Origin: Ramlibacter albus
Lineage (GTDB): Bacteria > Pseudomonadota > Gammaproteobacteria > Burkholderiales > Burkholderiaceae_C
Direction of reading: 5' to 3'
NCBI RefSeq assembly: GCF_014297445.1
Contig: NZ_JACORU010000005.1
Coordinates: 62,001-126,000, forward strand
DNA length: 64,000 nt
Position numbers and translations under genes: made by a program. Under the pieces are notes generated by a model that worked only from the letters and a program-made list of their open reading frames with translations, searched no databases and had not been told where the DNA came from. Shown here piece by piece: positions 9,105 to 18,177 of this stretch; positions within the stretch are counted from its first letter, which is position 1; each line of letters begins with the position of its first letter.

Positions 9105-11065
9105 GGCGCATCCCGTGTGAGGTTCCACAGCCGCAGGGCGATGTGGATCTCCAGCGCGCGGCTGGCGTTGCCGAGGTGGCCGATGAGGTCTTCGATGGTC
9201 GCCAGCCGCTGCCGCACCGTGTTCACGTGGATGCCCAGGCGCTGCGCGGCCAGCTTGGCGTTCTGGTTGCTGTCGAAATAACTCAGGAGCGTGGGCGCCA
9301 GCTCGGTGCCGCGCTTCTCGTCGTAGCCGGTCAGGGCGCCGATGGTGGACTCGAGGAAGGCGGCCAGGCTTTGCTGGTCGTGCGTCTCGAACAGCGTGGA
9401 GTACAGCGCCATCTCGTTCTGGCTGACGATGTGGCCCTGCACGCCGAGGCGGCGCAGCACGGGCAGCGCGCGGCGCAGCATCAGGAAAGCGGCTGGCAGG
9501 CTCGGGGCGCCCGAGAGCGGCCGCGACACGACGCCGCGCCACTGCGCCCCCGCCCCGTTGCGGGCAAGCTCCGTCACGACTCGGCGCACATTCTCGGCCT
9601 GCGTGGTGGCGCACAGAACGGTGAGCACGCCATCCATCTCGTCGAAGATCGCATGCGGCAGCAGCTTGCCGGTGCGCAGCCGCCGCGCGACTTGCCCGGC
9701 GTTCGGCTCGCCCAGGTCGAGCAGCAGGAAGGTGCAGGGCTGCGTGAGCTCCAGGCCGAAGCGCGCCGCGCGCTCGCACAGCACCGGCACGTCGTCCTGC
9801 CGCGGGGAGACGAGGGCACGCAGCAGCGAGGACTCGTCGCGGCTCTGGCTGGCCTCGCTGCGTTCGCGCGCGAGCAGCACGATGCCCACCACGCTCGTCG
9901 CGCGCTCGAAGGTGCGGACCGACATCTCGTCGAGCGCGTCGCGCCGGAAGAGCAGCACCGAGCCCAGCATGTCGTCGCCGGCGATCACGGCGTTCACGCG
10001 GCAGGCCTCGCCGTCCACTTCGTAAGCGAGCACCGAGCGGCCGACCTGGCGGCTCTCGCGCACGGCCTTGGCAAGCGCGCTGCTGTGGTGTCCGTTGGGT
10101 TCGTAGCGCAGCGCGGCGGCGCCGTCGTAGCCCGGGGCCGTGCCGCGCGCGATCACCTGCGCGGCTTCGTCGAGCACCAGCAGGCAGCCCTGCATCAGCT
10201 GCGCGACCGCTTCGCACAGCGTCGCCAGCGACGCGCCGCGAGCCAGCAGCGACGTCATCTGCTCGTGCGCCTCGGCGGCCGCCTGCACCTTGCGCGCGTG
10301 GCGCTCCAGCTCGGCGCGCGCCGTTTCGGCGCTGGCGCGCGCGGCGTTCGCCTGCTCGAACGCCTTCGCGTTCTTGATCGCGACCGCCGCGTGCGTGGCG
10401 AGCGTGGAGAGGATGGAGATGTTGTGCGCGGTGTGCGTGCGGTGGTAGCGGTCGGCCACGAACAGCAGGCCGATCACCTCGCCTTCCCACAGCAGCGGCA
10501 CGCCGGCGACGGCGGCCACGCCTTCGTCGCGGAAGGTCGCGTCCAGCGCGGGGTCGTGCGTGAAGCGCGTGTCGCTCAGGTAGTCCGGCGTGGTGAAGGG
10601 CAGGCGCGTGCGCACGACCACGCTCACGATGCCGTGGTCGTTGCTCGCGGTCATGTTGCCGGTGCTGCGCGCGAGCGCGCCGTCGACCGCGATCACGTGG
10701 AAAGCCTCGAGGGCCGTGTCGTACGTGGACAGCCATGCGACCTGCGAGCCCAGCATGTTGCGTGCGCGCGAGACGATGGCTTGCAGCAGCTCGGCCAGGT
10801 CGAGATGGCTCGAGAGGTCGCGCGCGGACTCGATGACGGCGAGCATGCCGCTTTCGCGCTGCTGCGACAGCTCCAGCCGGTTGCGCAGCGCCATCGCCAT
10901 GCGCACGAGTTCGATCAGCCCGGCCTTGTCGCCTTCGCTGTCGGGCAGCGACTCGGCTTCGGCCAGCCGCGCCGCGAAGTCGTCGGCGCCTGCGCCCTGG
11001 TGCAGCAGCCGGATGAGGTCCCAGGCGATCGCCTGCGCGGCGTCCGCCTTGATGTCCGTGGACAT
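9101..11065 (-). CDS. GAF-domain PucR-family transcriptional regulator
   Basis: 654 residues. A GAF domain (about 70-220) with GVAAVAGVPLLWEGEVIG leads into a coiled coil, a CdaR/PucR central region, and the C-terminal PucR helix-turn-helix (LGIHVNTVRQRLATIEDL, near 605-625). Such proteins activate catabolic operons in response to a small molecule, here probably bound by the GAF domain. An ATG nine bases further upstream (11074) has AAAGGA directly against it; that site is correctly spaced for the ATG at 11065, so I chose the latter. It is divergent from the SDR-esterase genes and probably controls them. Confidence 0.93.
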   Translation of the reverse strand: MSTDIKADAAQAIAWDLIRLLHQGAGADDFAARLAEAESLPDSEGDKAGLIELVRMAMALRNRLELSQQRESGMLAVIESARDLSSHLDLAELLQAIVSRARNMLGSQVAWLSTYDTALEAFHVIAVDGALARSTGNMTASNDHGIVSVVVRTRLPFTTPDYLSDTRFTHDPALDATFRDEGVAAVAGVPLLWEGEVIGLLFVADRYHRTHTAHNISILSTLATHAAVAIKNAKAFEQANAARASAETARAELERHARKVQAAAEAHEQMTSLLARGASLATLCEAVAQLMQGCLLVLDEAAQVIARGTAPGYDGAAALRYEPNGHHSSALAKAVRESRQVGRSVLAYEVDGEACRVNAVIAGDDMLGSVLLFRRDALDEMSVRTFERATSVVGIVLLARERSEASQSRDESSLLRALVSPRQDDVPVLCERAARFGLELTQPCTFLLLDLGEPNAGQVARRLRTGKLLPHAIFDEMDGVLTVLCATTQAENVRRVVTELARNGAGAQWRGVVSRPLSGAPSLPAAFLMLRRALPVLRRLGVQGHIVSQNEMALYSTLFETHDQQSLAAFLESTIGALTGYDEKRGTELAPTLLSYFDSNQNAKLAAQRLGIHVNTVRQRLATIEDLIGHLGNASRALEIHIALRLWNLTRDAP

Positions 11066-11201
11066 GCGAAACATTCCTTTCGGGTGGCAGAGGCTAGGGC
11101 GCTTCGGCGTTGCAGCCCCTAGGGTTTGTCCCGAGTGGGTTGCCCACATCGGGTGCAAGCGAGGAGTGTGCGCCTTGCATATAGGTTCCGTGCGAGGGCT
11201 T

Positions 11202-11217
11202 GGACACAGTGTTGTCC
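11202..11217. promoter_or_regulatory. Inverted repeat in the PucR/SDR divergent region
   Basis: GGACACAGTGTTGTCC has 5-bp arms (GGACA/TGTCC) and ends one base before the SDR ATG. A second symmetric block, CCCTAGGG, lies at about 11117-11124. The 150-bp divergent region is where the PucR-type regulator would be expected to bind. The link is by position only. Confidence 0.35.
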
Positions 11218-11218
11218 G

Positions 11219-11977
11219 ATGCAGCGCCTGAACATCGTCGACTCGCTCAGGCCGCAGCCCGGCCTGAGGGTGCTGGTCACCGCCGGCGCCAACGGCATCG
11301 GTGCGGTCATCGCGCGCGCCTTCCACGAGGCGGGCGCGCACGTGCACGTGTGCGACATCGACCGCGCGGCGCTCGACCGGCTTGCCACCGAAGCACCCGG
11401 CATCAGCAGCAGCGCGGCCGACGCCTCGATGGCCAGGGACGTGGACCTCGTGTTCGACGACGTGCGCGGCACGCTGGGCGGGCTGGACGTGCTGGTCAAC
11501 AACGCCGGGATCGCGGGGCCCACGGCCGCCGTGCAGGACACCGACCCCGAACTATGGGAGCGGACCGTGGCGGTGAACCTGGGCAGCCAGTTCCTCTTCG
11601 CACGGCGCGCGGCGCCCCTGTTGAAGGAGTCGCGCGCCAACCCGTGCATCGTCGCCATGAGCTCCGTGGCGGGCCGGCTGGGTTGCGCGCATCGCACGCC
11701 GTATGCAGCGACGAAGTGGGCAGTGGTCGGCCTGATGAAGTCGCTGGCCATCGAGCTCGGTCCGCACGGCGTGCGCATCAACGCCATCCTGCCCGGCGCC
11801 GTGGACGGCAAGCGCACCGACGGCGCGACGCGCGAGGCGTGCTCGCGCAGGACGTCGCTGCGCCGCATGGTCACCGCCGAGGACGTGGCGGCCATGGCGC
11901 TGTTCCTGTGCTCCCCGGCCGCGCGCAACGTCACCGGCCAGGCCGTGAGCGTGGACGCGAACACCGAGTACCTCTGA
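11219..11977 (+). CDS. Short-chain dehydrogenase/reductase
   Basis: 252 residues, the classical SDR length. The nucleotide motif is VTAGANGIG (near residues 21-29), then VNNAG (near 99), the catalytic Ser in MSSVAG and the YAATK pair (near 161). It would oxidise an alcohol or reduce a ketone with NAD(P)(H). No Shine-Dalgarno is visible before the ATG, and a 16-bp inverted repeat ends one base before it. It heads a unit with the tannase-like esterase 29 bases downstream. The substrate is unknown. Confidence 0.93.
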   Translation: MQRLNIVDSLRPQPGLRVLVTAGANGIGAVIARAFHEAGAHVHVCDIDRAALDRLATEAPGISSSAADASMARDVDLVFDDVRGTLGGLDVLVNNAGIAGPTAAVQDTDPELWERTVAVNLGSQFLFARRAAPLLKESRANPCIVAMSSVAGRLGCAHRTPYAATKWAVVGLMKSLAIELGPHGVRINAILPGAVDGKRTDGATREACSRRTSLRRMVTAEDVAAMALFLCSPAARNVTGQAVSVDANTEYL

Positions 11978-12006
11978 CGGGCCCTTCCACAACACAAGGA
12001 GACACC

Positions 12007-13755
12007 ATGAACCCAGCAAAGACGAACATGCGCGCCCGCTTTACGCTCGGCTGCGTGGCCGTGGCCGTGGCCGTGGCCGTGGCCGCGTTGGCCGCGTGCG
12101 GCGGTGGCGGCAACGACGAGCCTCCCGCGTCGGCACCGGCCCCGCAGGCGCAGGCGCCGATGGCGTGCGGCGAGCTCGTGAACATGGCGATCCCGGCGTC
12201 GGCGATCGGGCTGCCGACGACCGGTGCGACGGTGACCAGCGCGACCGTCGTGGCCGCCAGCGGCAGCGGCGCCGCAGCCGTGCCCGAGCACTGCCTCGTC
12301 AACGCGGCCATCGCCCCCGTGGACGCCACCGCGCCGAAGATCCTGATGCGCGTGGCGTTGCCGGCGACGTGGAATACCAAGGCCCTGATGCTCGGTGGCG
12401 GCGGGTTCGACGGCAGCATCCCCAACGTGGTCGGCAACGTCTCGAACGGCGCGACCGACCAGCCGCTGCCGGTGGCGCGCGGCTATGCCGTCTTCGGCAG
12501 CGACTCGGGCCACCAGGCGGGCGCCCGCGCGTCCCTCGACGGCACCTTCGGCCAGAACGACGAGGCGCTGCGCAACTGGGGCGGCGACGCGCTGAAGAAG
12601 ACGCGCGACACCGCGATGTACATCATCAACAAGCGCTACGCGGCCGCACCGGCGAAGGCGTACTTCTCGGGCGGGTCCACCGGCGGGCGCGAAGCGATCC
12701 AGAGCATCCAGCGCTGGCCGGCCGACTGGGACGGCGCGATTGCGTGGTACCCCGCGTGGAACCAGGCCTCCGCGATGCTCGGTGGGCAGGCGGGCACGCT
12801 GGCGCTCACCAAGCCCGGTGCGTATCCCAACTCGGCCAAGCGGCTCGCGCTGATGACGGCGGCGCTGCAGGCCTGCGACACGCTCGACGGCGTGGCCGAC
12901 GGCCTCATCAGCAACCAGAACGCGTGCAATGTGCGCTTCGACCCCGCGACGGCCACGCTCAACGGCGCGCCGCTGCGCTGCGCCGGCGGTGCGGACACGG
13001 GCGACACGTGCCTGTCCGACGCGCAGATCACCGCCGTGAAAGCGATCAACACGCCGGTGCGCTTCGGCTTCGCGCTGGGCAGCGGCGAGACGGGCTACCC
13101 CGGCTACAACGTGTGGGGCGCGGACCTGGGCATCACGGCACCGGCGACCGCGGTGTCGGGCACGGTCGCGTTCCTGAACCTCGCGTCCACGGCACCGGCC
13201 AACCCGATGCCGGCCACCGCGCCCTACATCAGCCAGCAGCTCGATGGGGTGCTGAAGAACATCATCACGCGCGATGCGAACTTCAACCCCTTGTCCTTCG
13301 ATCCGCTCGGCCCCACGGCTCTCGCGGACCGCTGGGGTGTGCTCAGCCGGATGATCGACGTTTCGAGCGACCTCTCGGGTTTCGTCAACAAGGGCGGCAA
13401 GCTGCTCATGGCGCACGGCGTGCACGATGTGCTGGTGAGCTCGCGTGCGACGGCCGACTTCTACTCGCGGCTGCTGCAGCAGTTCGGGCAGGCGAAGCTG
13501 GACACCTTCGCGCGTTACTACGAGATCCCGGGGCTCGGCCACGCGGTCAGCAGCCAGTTCAATGCCACGTGGGATGCACTGACAGCGCTGGAGCAATGGG
13601 CCGAGAAGGGCACCGCGCCCACGGGCCAGGTGACGCGCGACACGGTCGGCGTGCCCGGCCGCACGCGGCCCCTGTGCGAGTACCCGAAGTGGCCGCAGTA
13701 CAAGGGCACGGGTGACGTCAACTCGGCTGCGTCGTTCACATGCGTGGTGCTGTAA
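12007..13755 (+). CDS. Tannase/feruloyl-esterase family lipoprotein
   Basis: 582 residues. The leader has an unusual VAVAVAVA core encoded by a GTGGCC tandem repeat and ends at a lipobox LAAC, so it is a lipoprotein. The tannase/feruloyl esterase fold is shown by LGGGGFDG, the nucleophile elbow SGGSTGGREA (Ser224), a late Asp in HGVHDVLV and His in PGLGHAVSS. The family cleaves gallate or hydroxycinnamate esters. AAGGAG lies 6 bases before the ATG. With the upstream SDR and the downstream Bug protein it suggests external hydrolysis of a plant-derived aromatic ester followed by uptake. Confidence 0.93.
   Translation: MNPAKTNMRARFTLGCVAVAVAVAVAALAACGGGGNDEPPASAPAPQAQAPMACGELVNMAIPASAIGLPTTGATVTSATVVAASGSGAAAVPEHCLVNAAIAPVDATAPKILMRVALPATWNTKALMLGGGGFDGSIPNVVGNVSNGATDQPLPVARGYAVFGSDSGHQAGARASLDGTFGQNDEALRNWGGDALKKTRDTAMYIINKRYAAAPAKAYFSGGSTGGREAIQSIQRWPADWDGAIAWYPAWNQASAMLGGQAGTLALTKPGAYPNSAKRLALMTAALQACDTLDGVADGLISNQNACNVRFDPATATLNGAPLRCAGGADTGDTCLSDAQITAVKAINTPVRFGFALGSGETGYPGYNVWGADLGITAPATAVSGTVAFLNLASTAPANPMPATAPYISQQLDGVLKNIITRDANFNPLSFDPLGPTALADRWGVLSRMIDVSSDLSGFVNKGGKLLMAHGVHDVLVSSRATADFYSRLLQQFGQAKLDTFARYYEIPGLGHAVSSQFNATWDALTALEQWAEKGTAPTGQVTRDTVGVPGRTRPLCEYPKWPQYKGTGDVNSAASFTCVVL
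12055..12084 (+). repeat. GTGGCC hexanucleotide tandem repeat (5 copies) in a signal peptide
   Basis: Five perfect head-to-tail copies of GTGGCC encode (Val-Ala)5 in the hydrophobic core of the esterase signal peptide. Because the unit is two codons, slippage would change leader length without a frameshift. Confidence 0.9.
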
Positions 13756-14528
13756 GCGACATCGTCGCGGCGGACGCGCAACCTGTGTTGCACGCAGCCT
13801 GGCTACCTGCGGCCCACACGGCGCGGCAGGCTGCGGCCGATGACGACGAGCCGCTGCTCGCGTCCAGCGAACGCGCGGCGCTCAATGGCAGCGAGTGGTT
13901 CGCCGCGCTGCCCATGAGCGTGCGCCATGACCTGCTGCGCCGCTGCCGCGTGCGACGTTACCGTGAAGGCGAGCCGCTGCACGGCGGCTTGCGCGGCATC
14001 GGCCTCGACGCGGTGGCATCGGGCGCCGTCGCCATCGCGATGCGCGAGTCGCCCGAGCTTGCGTTCGACTACCTGCCTGCGGGAACGTGGCTCGTCGACC
14101 CGGCGCTGTTTGCCGGCGGCGAACGTCGGCACGTGGTTGTCGCGCATGCCGGCACGAGCATCGTGAGCATCGGCAGCGATGCGCTCGCCGAGGCGATGGG
14201 GCGGCACTTCGGGCTGGAGCAGGCTTTGCTGGGCCTCAGCCACGGCCTGCTGGCGTCGCAGTGCGAGATCCTCAGCGAGCTCTCCGGCCCGGACCTGCGC
14301 ACGCGTCTCGCGCGCTGCCTGCGGCGCCTCGCCGCGCGCTTCGGCGAGCCCGAGCCGCGCGGCGTGCGCATCGCGCTGGAGCTGAAGCAGGACGCGCTCG
14401 CAACGCTGGTGCGCGGCTGCAGGGCGCGGGTGAACCTGCACCTGAAGGCACTGGAGCGTGCGAGCGTGCTCGTGGTGGAGCGGCAGATCGTGGTGCGGGA
14501 CGAGCGCGCGCTGGCAAGTCATTGCTGA
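13740..14528 (+). CDS. Crp/Fnr-family transcriptional regulator
   Basis: 262 residues. A cupin-like sensor domain (about 60-160) is followed by a long helix and a winged helix-turn-helix (KQDALATLVRGCRARVNLHLKALERA, about 215-240, shown here in two parts: KQDALATLVRGC and RARVNLHLKALERA). The usual cAMP-binding residues are not evident, so the effector is unknown. The first ATG overlaps the esterase stop by 16 bases; a later start near 13914 is possible, because the first 55 residues are not typical. It probably regulates the esterase/Bug unit. Confidence 0.85.
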   Translation: MRGAVSDIVAADAQPVLHAAWLPAAHTARQAAADDDEPLLASSERAALNGSEWFAALPMSVRHDLLRRCRVRRYREGEPLHGGLRGIGLDAVASGAVAIAMRESPELAFDYLPAGTWLVDPALFAGGERRHVVVAHAGTSIVSIGSDALAEAMGRHFGLEQALLGLSHGLLASQCEILSELSGPDLRTRLARCLRRLAARFGEPEPRGVRIALELKQDALATLVRGCRARVNLHLKALERASVLVVERQIVVRDERALASHC

Positions 14529-14583
14529 CTGCGCGGGCGTCGCGGGCGCCGTGGCGCTACGATGCGGCCAAGGAGACCCCGCG

Positions 14584-15561
14584 ATGAAGTCCAGAAGAAG
14601 CATCCTCCGCGGCCTTGCCGCCACTGCGGCCCTGGCCGCCCTCGCAGGCACCGCGTCCGCGCAGGCCTTCCCCACCAAACCCATCACGCTCGTCGTGCCC
14701 AACCCGCCCGGCGGCCTCGTCGACGGCTCGGCGCGGCTGCTCGGCGACCCGCTCTCGCGCCTGATCGGCCAGTCCGTCGTCATCGACAACCGCGGCGGCG
14801 CGAGCGGCAACGTGGCCTACGGCAACGTGGCGCGTGCGGCGCCGGACGGCTACACGCTGCTCGTGTCGTATTCCGCGTACCACGTGGGCAACCCATCGCT
14901 GTTCCCCCGGATGCCGTGGGCGCAGAAGGACCTGGCACCGGTGGCGCTGATCACCGCGGCCACCAACCTGATCGCGGTGCATCCTTCGGTGCCCGCGAAC
15001 AACCTGAAGGAATTCGTCGCGTTCCTCAAGAAGAACCCGGGCAAGCTCAGTTATGCGTCGCAGGGCAACGGCTCGCTCTCGCACGTGGGCACCGAGATGT
15101 TCAAGATGCAGACCGGCACGAGCATGGTCCACATCCCTTATCGCGGCTCGGGCGCGGCGATCGCGGACGTGCTGTCCGGGCAGGTGCAGGTGTTCATGAC
15201 CACGCCGCCGTCGGTGATGGGGCACATCCAGGCCGGCAAGCTCAAGGCACTTGCGGTGACGAGCAAGGCACGCCACCCGGGCGTGCCGCAGGTGCCGACG
15301 ACGAGCGAAGCGGGCATGCCCGGCTTCGAGCTCGAAGCGTGGGTCGGCATCTTCGCGCCGGCCGGCACACCGCCCGACGTCATCAACAAGCTCACGACGA
15401 CGATCCAGCAGGCGCTGGAGTTGCCGGAGACCAAGACGCGCGCCACGGCCGCGGGCATCGAGCTGCGCTACCTGCCGCCCGCGCAGTTGCAGGCGCTGGT
15501 GGACCGCGAGACGGCGTTCTGGGCCAAGACGATCTCGGCCGCGAAGATCACCGCCGACTGA
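14584..15561 (+). CDS. Bug-family substrate-binding protein
   Basis: 325 residues with a basic leader (MKSRRSILRGLAATAAL) and cleavage after TASAQA. Typical Bug elements are LVVPNPPGGLVDGSARLL, IPYRGSGAAIADVLSGQVQ and FAPAGTPPDVI. AAGGAG lies 8 bases before the ATG, 55 bases after the Crp-like gene. It probably delivers a carboxylated ligand from the preceding esterases, but its transporter is not nearby. Confidence 0.95.
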   Translation: MKSRRSILRGLAATAALAALAGTASAQAFPTKPITLVVPNPPGGLVDGSARLLGDPLSRLIGQSVVIDNRGGASGNVAYGNVARAAPDGYTLLVSYSAYHVGNPSLFPRMPWAQKDLAPVALITAATNLIAVHPSVPANNLKEFVAFLKKNPGKLSYASQGNGSLSHVGTEMFKMQTGTSMVHIPYRGSGAAIADVLSGQVQVFMTTPPSVMGHIQAGKLKALAVTSKARHPGVPQVPTTSEAGMPGFELEAWVGIFAPAGTPPDVINKLTTTIQQALELPETKTRATAAGIELRYLPPAQLQALVDRETAFWAKTISAAKITAD

Positions 15562-15623
15562 GCTTCATGCGATAGCACGCCGCATCCAGCCGGGCCGATC
15601 CTGCGTACCGGCCTGGCAAGGAG

Positions 15624-16499
15624 ATGCGCGTGAAGAAGTTTCTGGCTGCCGCCGCTGCGGCGTTGCTGATCGCGGGTGCGGCGGCCGATGCGGCCGCGCA
15701 TGACACATGGCTGGCCCGGGGCGCCGAGCCGGGCCGGGTGCAACTGCTGTTGTCCACGGGCAATCGTTTCCCCATTGCCGAGTTCGCACCGCCGGTGTCG
15801 AGCATCGAGCGCGCCGGCTGCACGGACGCCAGCGGGGCCGTCCACAACCCGAACCCCGTCGGGGACGCGACCGCCGCGTTGCGGCTCGTACTTGCCCCGC
15901 GCGATGGACAGGCGCTTGCCTGCCATGTGCAGCTCGTCCCGTTCGACATCGAGCTCACGCCGCAGCTGGTCGAGGTTTACCTGCGGGAGATCCGCGCGCC
16001 GGACAGCGTGCGCTCCGCCTGGGAGCAGATGCGCAAGGCCGGCAAGCCCTGGCGCGAGCGCTACGTGAAGTTCGCGCGCATCGAGCTCGCAACCGCGGCC
16101 GGTGACGAGTCGCCCGCGCAGTGGCGCACCTTGCGCGAGGCAACACCCGGCGCGCCGCTCGAGATCGTGCCGGGCGGCACCGCACCGCTGCAAGCCGGCC
16201 GCGAGGCCGTCTTTCGCGTGCTCGCATCGGGCCGGCCGGTGCGCGATGTCCCCGTCGAACTCGTCAGCGACCGCAGCCCCGTGGGCGTCTGGCTGCGCAG
16301 CGATGCCGACGGCCTGCTGCGCGTGACGATCCCGTTCGCGGCCGATTGGCTGCTGCGTGCCACGGTGCTCGACCTTGCAGGCGATGCGTGGAACAGCCGC
16401 TTCGCCACCTTCGCCTTCACCGCGCGCGCGCCCTACGCAGCACCGGCCGCGGCGGATTCGAGACCTCGCAACGCGATGGGGTTTGCTGCCCGGCCGTAA
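15624..16499 (+). CDS. Exported DUF4198-family protein
   Basis: 291 residues. The leader MRVKKFLAAAAAALLIAG is followed by AAAHDTWLARG; an N-terminal His after cleavage (AHDTWL) is characteristic of DUF4198 proteins, some of which bind transition metals. A C-terminal beta-sandwich-like segment (VFRVLASGRPVRDVPVELV, LRVTIPFAADWLLRA) fits the family. It lies 59 bases before a DUF4331 gene, with which it likely forms an operon. Its function is unproven; a metal-uptake role is only suggested by the family. Confidence 0.85.
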   Translation: MRVKKFLAAAAAALLIAGAAADAAAHDTWLARGAEPGRVQLLLSTGNRFPIAEFAPPVSSIERAGCTDASGAVHNPNPVGDATAALRLVLAPRDGQALACHVQLVPFDIELTPQLVEVYLREIRAPDSVRSAWEQMRKAGKPWRERYVKFARIELATAAGDESPAQWRTLREATPGAPLEIVPGGTAPLQAGREAVFRVLASGRPVRDVPVELVSDRSPVGVWLRSDADGLLRVTIPFAADWLLRATVLDLAGDAWNSRFATFAFTARAPYAAPAAADSRPRNAMGFAARP

Positions 16500-16558
16500 T
16501 CCACGCGCACGCATCCGGCGTATCGGCTGCTCCCCAACCCACGCAGCAAGGAGAAGAC

Positions 16559-18166
16559 ATGCACAGGACCCGGATCGCATCGGCCGCCGCCCTCGTGGCG
16601 GCCGCCGCCCTCGCAGGCGGCACGGCGCTGGCCTCGAGCCATCGCGAAGCGCCTTTCCTCACCACCAGCCCCAAGGTGGACGCCACCGACTTCTACATGT
16701 TCCGCAGCTACGAAGGCGTCGCGGCCAACGGCAGCGGCGGCCGGGCGGATTACGTGACGCTCATCGCCAACTACATCCCGCTGCAGGCGCCGTACGGCGG
16801 GCCCAACTTCTTCCAGATGGACCCGAACGCGCTGTACGAGATCCACGTCGACAACAACGGCGATGCGGTGGAGGACCTGACGTTCCAGTTCCGCTTCAGC
16901 AACCGCCTGAACAGCGTGTCGCTGCCCATCGGCGCCGCCGGCGCGCAGAAGTCGGTCGCGATCCCGCTCGTGCAGGCCGGCGGCGTGAGCGCCGTTTCGG
17001 ATGCGAACCTGAACGTCAACGAGACGTACACCTTGACGCTCGTGCGCGGCGACCGCCGCAAGGGCACGGGCCAGGCCGTCACCAAGGCGTCGGGCGGCGC
17101 CACGTTCGAGAAGCCGGCGGACTTCATCGGCACCAAGACCTTCGGCAGCGTGGCCAACTATGCGGCCTACGCGGCGCGCCACGTGCATGAGATCCGCGTG
17201 CCGGGCTGCCCCGCGGGCAAGGACACGGGCCGCGTGTTCGTCGGCCAGCGGCAGGAAGGCTTCGCGGTCAACCTGGGCCCGATCTTCGACCTGGTGAATG
17301 CGCCGCTCGCGGTGATCACCAACCCCGCGAACATCAACGCGGCCGCGGCCAACTCCATCCAGGGCTACAACGTCACCTCGCTGGCGCTCGAAGTGCACAA
17401 GGACTGCCTCACCGCCGGCACGGACCCCGTGATCGGTGGCTGGACCACCGCGAGCCTGCGGCAGGCCCGCCTGTTGTCCGGGGCGCCGGCGGCGGGGCTG
17501 CAGGCCAACGACAAGCCCGGCGGTGCATGGACGCAGGTGTCGCGCCTCGGCCAGCCGCTGGTCAACGAGGTCGTGATCGGCCTGAAGGACAAGGACAAGT
17601 TCAACGCCTCGAAGCCGAAGGACGACGCGCAGTTCCTGGACTACGTGACGCACCCCACGCTGCCTGCGCTGCTCGGGCTCGTGCTGACCGGCAAGGCCGA
17701 CGGGCTGGCCCCGACGAACTTCCCGCGCACGGACCTCGCGACGGTCTTCCTCACGGGCATCCCCGGCGTCAACAAGCCGGCGACGGCGGCGCCTTCGGAG
17801 ATGCTGCGGCTGAACACGTCCACGCCGCCGGTGCCGTTCGCGGCGCAGAACCGGCTGGCCATCGTGGGCAGCCTCAAGTCGTCGGGCAGCGATTTCGCGG
17901 GCTTCCCGAACGGGCGGCGGCCGAAGGACGACGTGGTGGACATCGCGCTCGCCGCGATGCTGGGCGGCTTGTGCATGGCCAACGGCGACAACGACACGCT
18001 GAAGCTCAACACCGTGCCGGGCACCTCGATCACGTCGGCGTGCAAGCCGTCGAGCGTGCCGGCGGGCGCGGCGTCGCTCGACGTGCACGACGCGGTGGAC
18101 CAGGCGGCCGTGCCTTTCCTCGCGGGCTTCCCGTACCTCAACACGCCGAACCCCGGTTCGCAGTGA
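16559..18166 (+). CDS. Exported DUF4331-family protein
   Basis: 535 residues with a clear Sec leader (cleavage near ALASSHREAP). SSHREAP and DATDFYMFRSYE directly after the leader are hallmarks of DUF4331, a family of exported proteins of unknown role. AAGGAG lies 5 bases before the ATG. It is followed 11 bases later by a small lipoprotein gene and preceded by a DUF4198 gene. Three Cys residues suggest possible disulphides. No catalytic motif is recognised. Confidence 0.93.
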   Translation: MHRTRIASAAALVAAAALAGGTALASSHREAPFLTTSPKVDATDFYMFRSYEGVAANGSGGRADYVTLIANYIPLQAPYGGPNFFQMDPNALYEIHVDNNGDAVEDLTFQFRFSNRLNSVSLPIGAAGAQKSVAIPLVQAGGVSAVSDANLNVNETYTLTLVRGDRRKGTGQAVTKASGGATFEKPADFIGTKTFGSVANYAAYAARHVHEIRVPGCPAGKDTGRVFVGQRQEGFAVNLGPIFDLVNAPLAVITNPANINAAAANSIQGYNVTSLALEVHKDCLTAGTDPVIGGWTTASLRQARLLSGAPAAGLQANDKPGGAWTQVSRLGQPLVNEVVIGLKDKDKFNASKPKDDAQFLDYVTHPTLPALLGLVLTGKADGLAPTNFPRTDLATVFLTGIPGVNKPATAAPSEMLRLNTSTPPVPFAAQNRLAIVGSLKSSGSDFAGFPNGRRPKDDVVDIALAAMLGGLCMANGDNDTLKLNTVPGTSITSACKPSSVPAGAASLDVHDAVDQAAVPFLAGFPYLNTPNPGSQ

Positions 18167-18177
18167 AGGATGCCGCC

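Noticed and set aside
7446-10736. A 1,096-codon open frame antisense to the carboxylesterase and across the PucR gene
   Set aside because: High-GC DNA gives long shadow frames. The sequence is Arg/Ala/His-rich with no domain, and both real genes are well supported.
12055-12084. Tandem hexamers considered as a CRISPR or minisatellite array
   Set aside because: No spacers; it lies inside a signal peptide and reads as Val-Ala codons.
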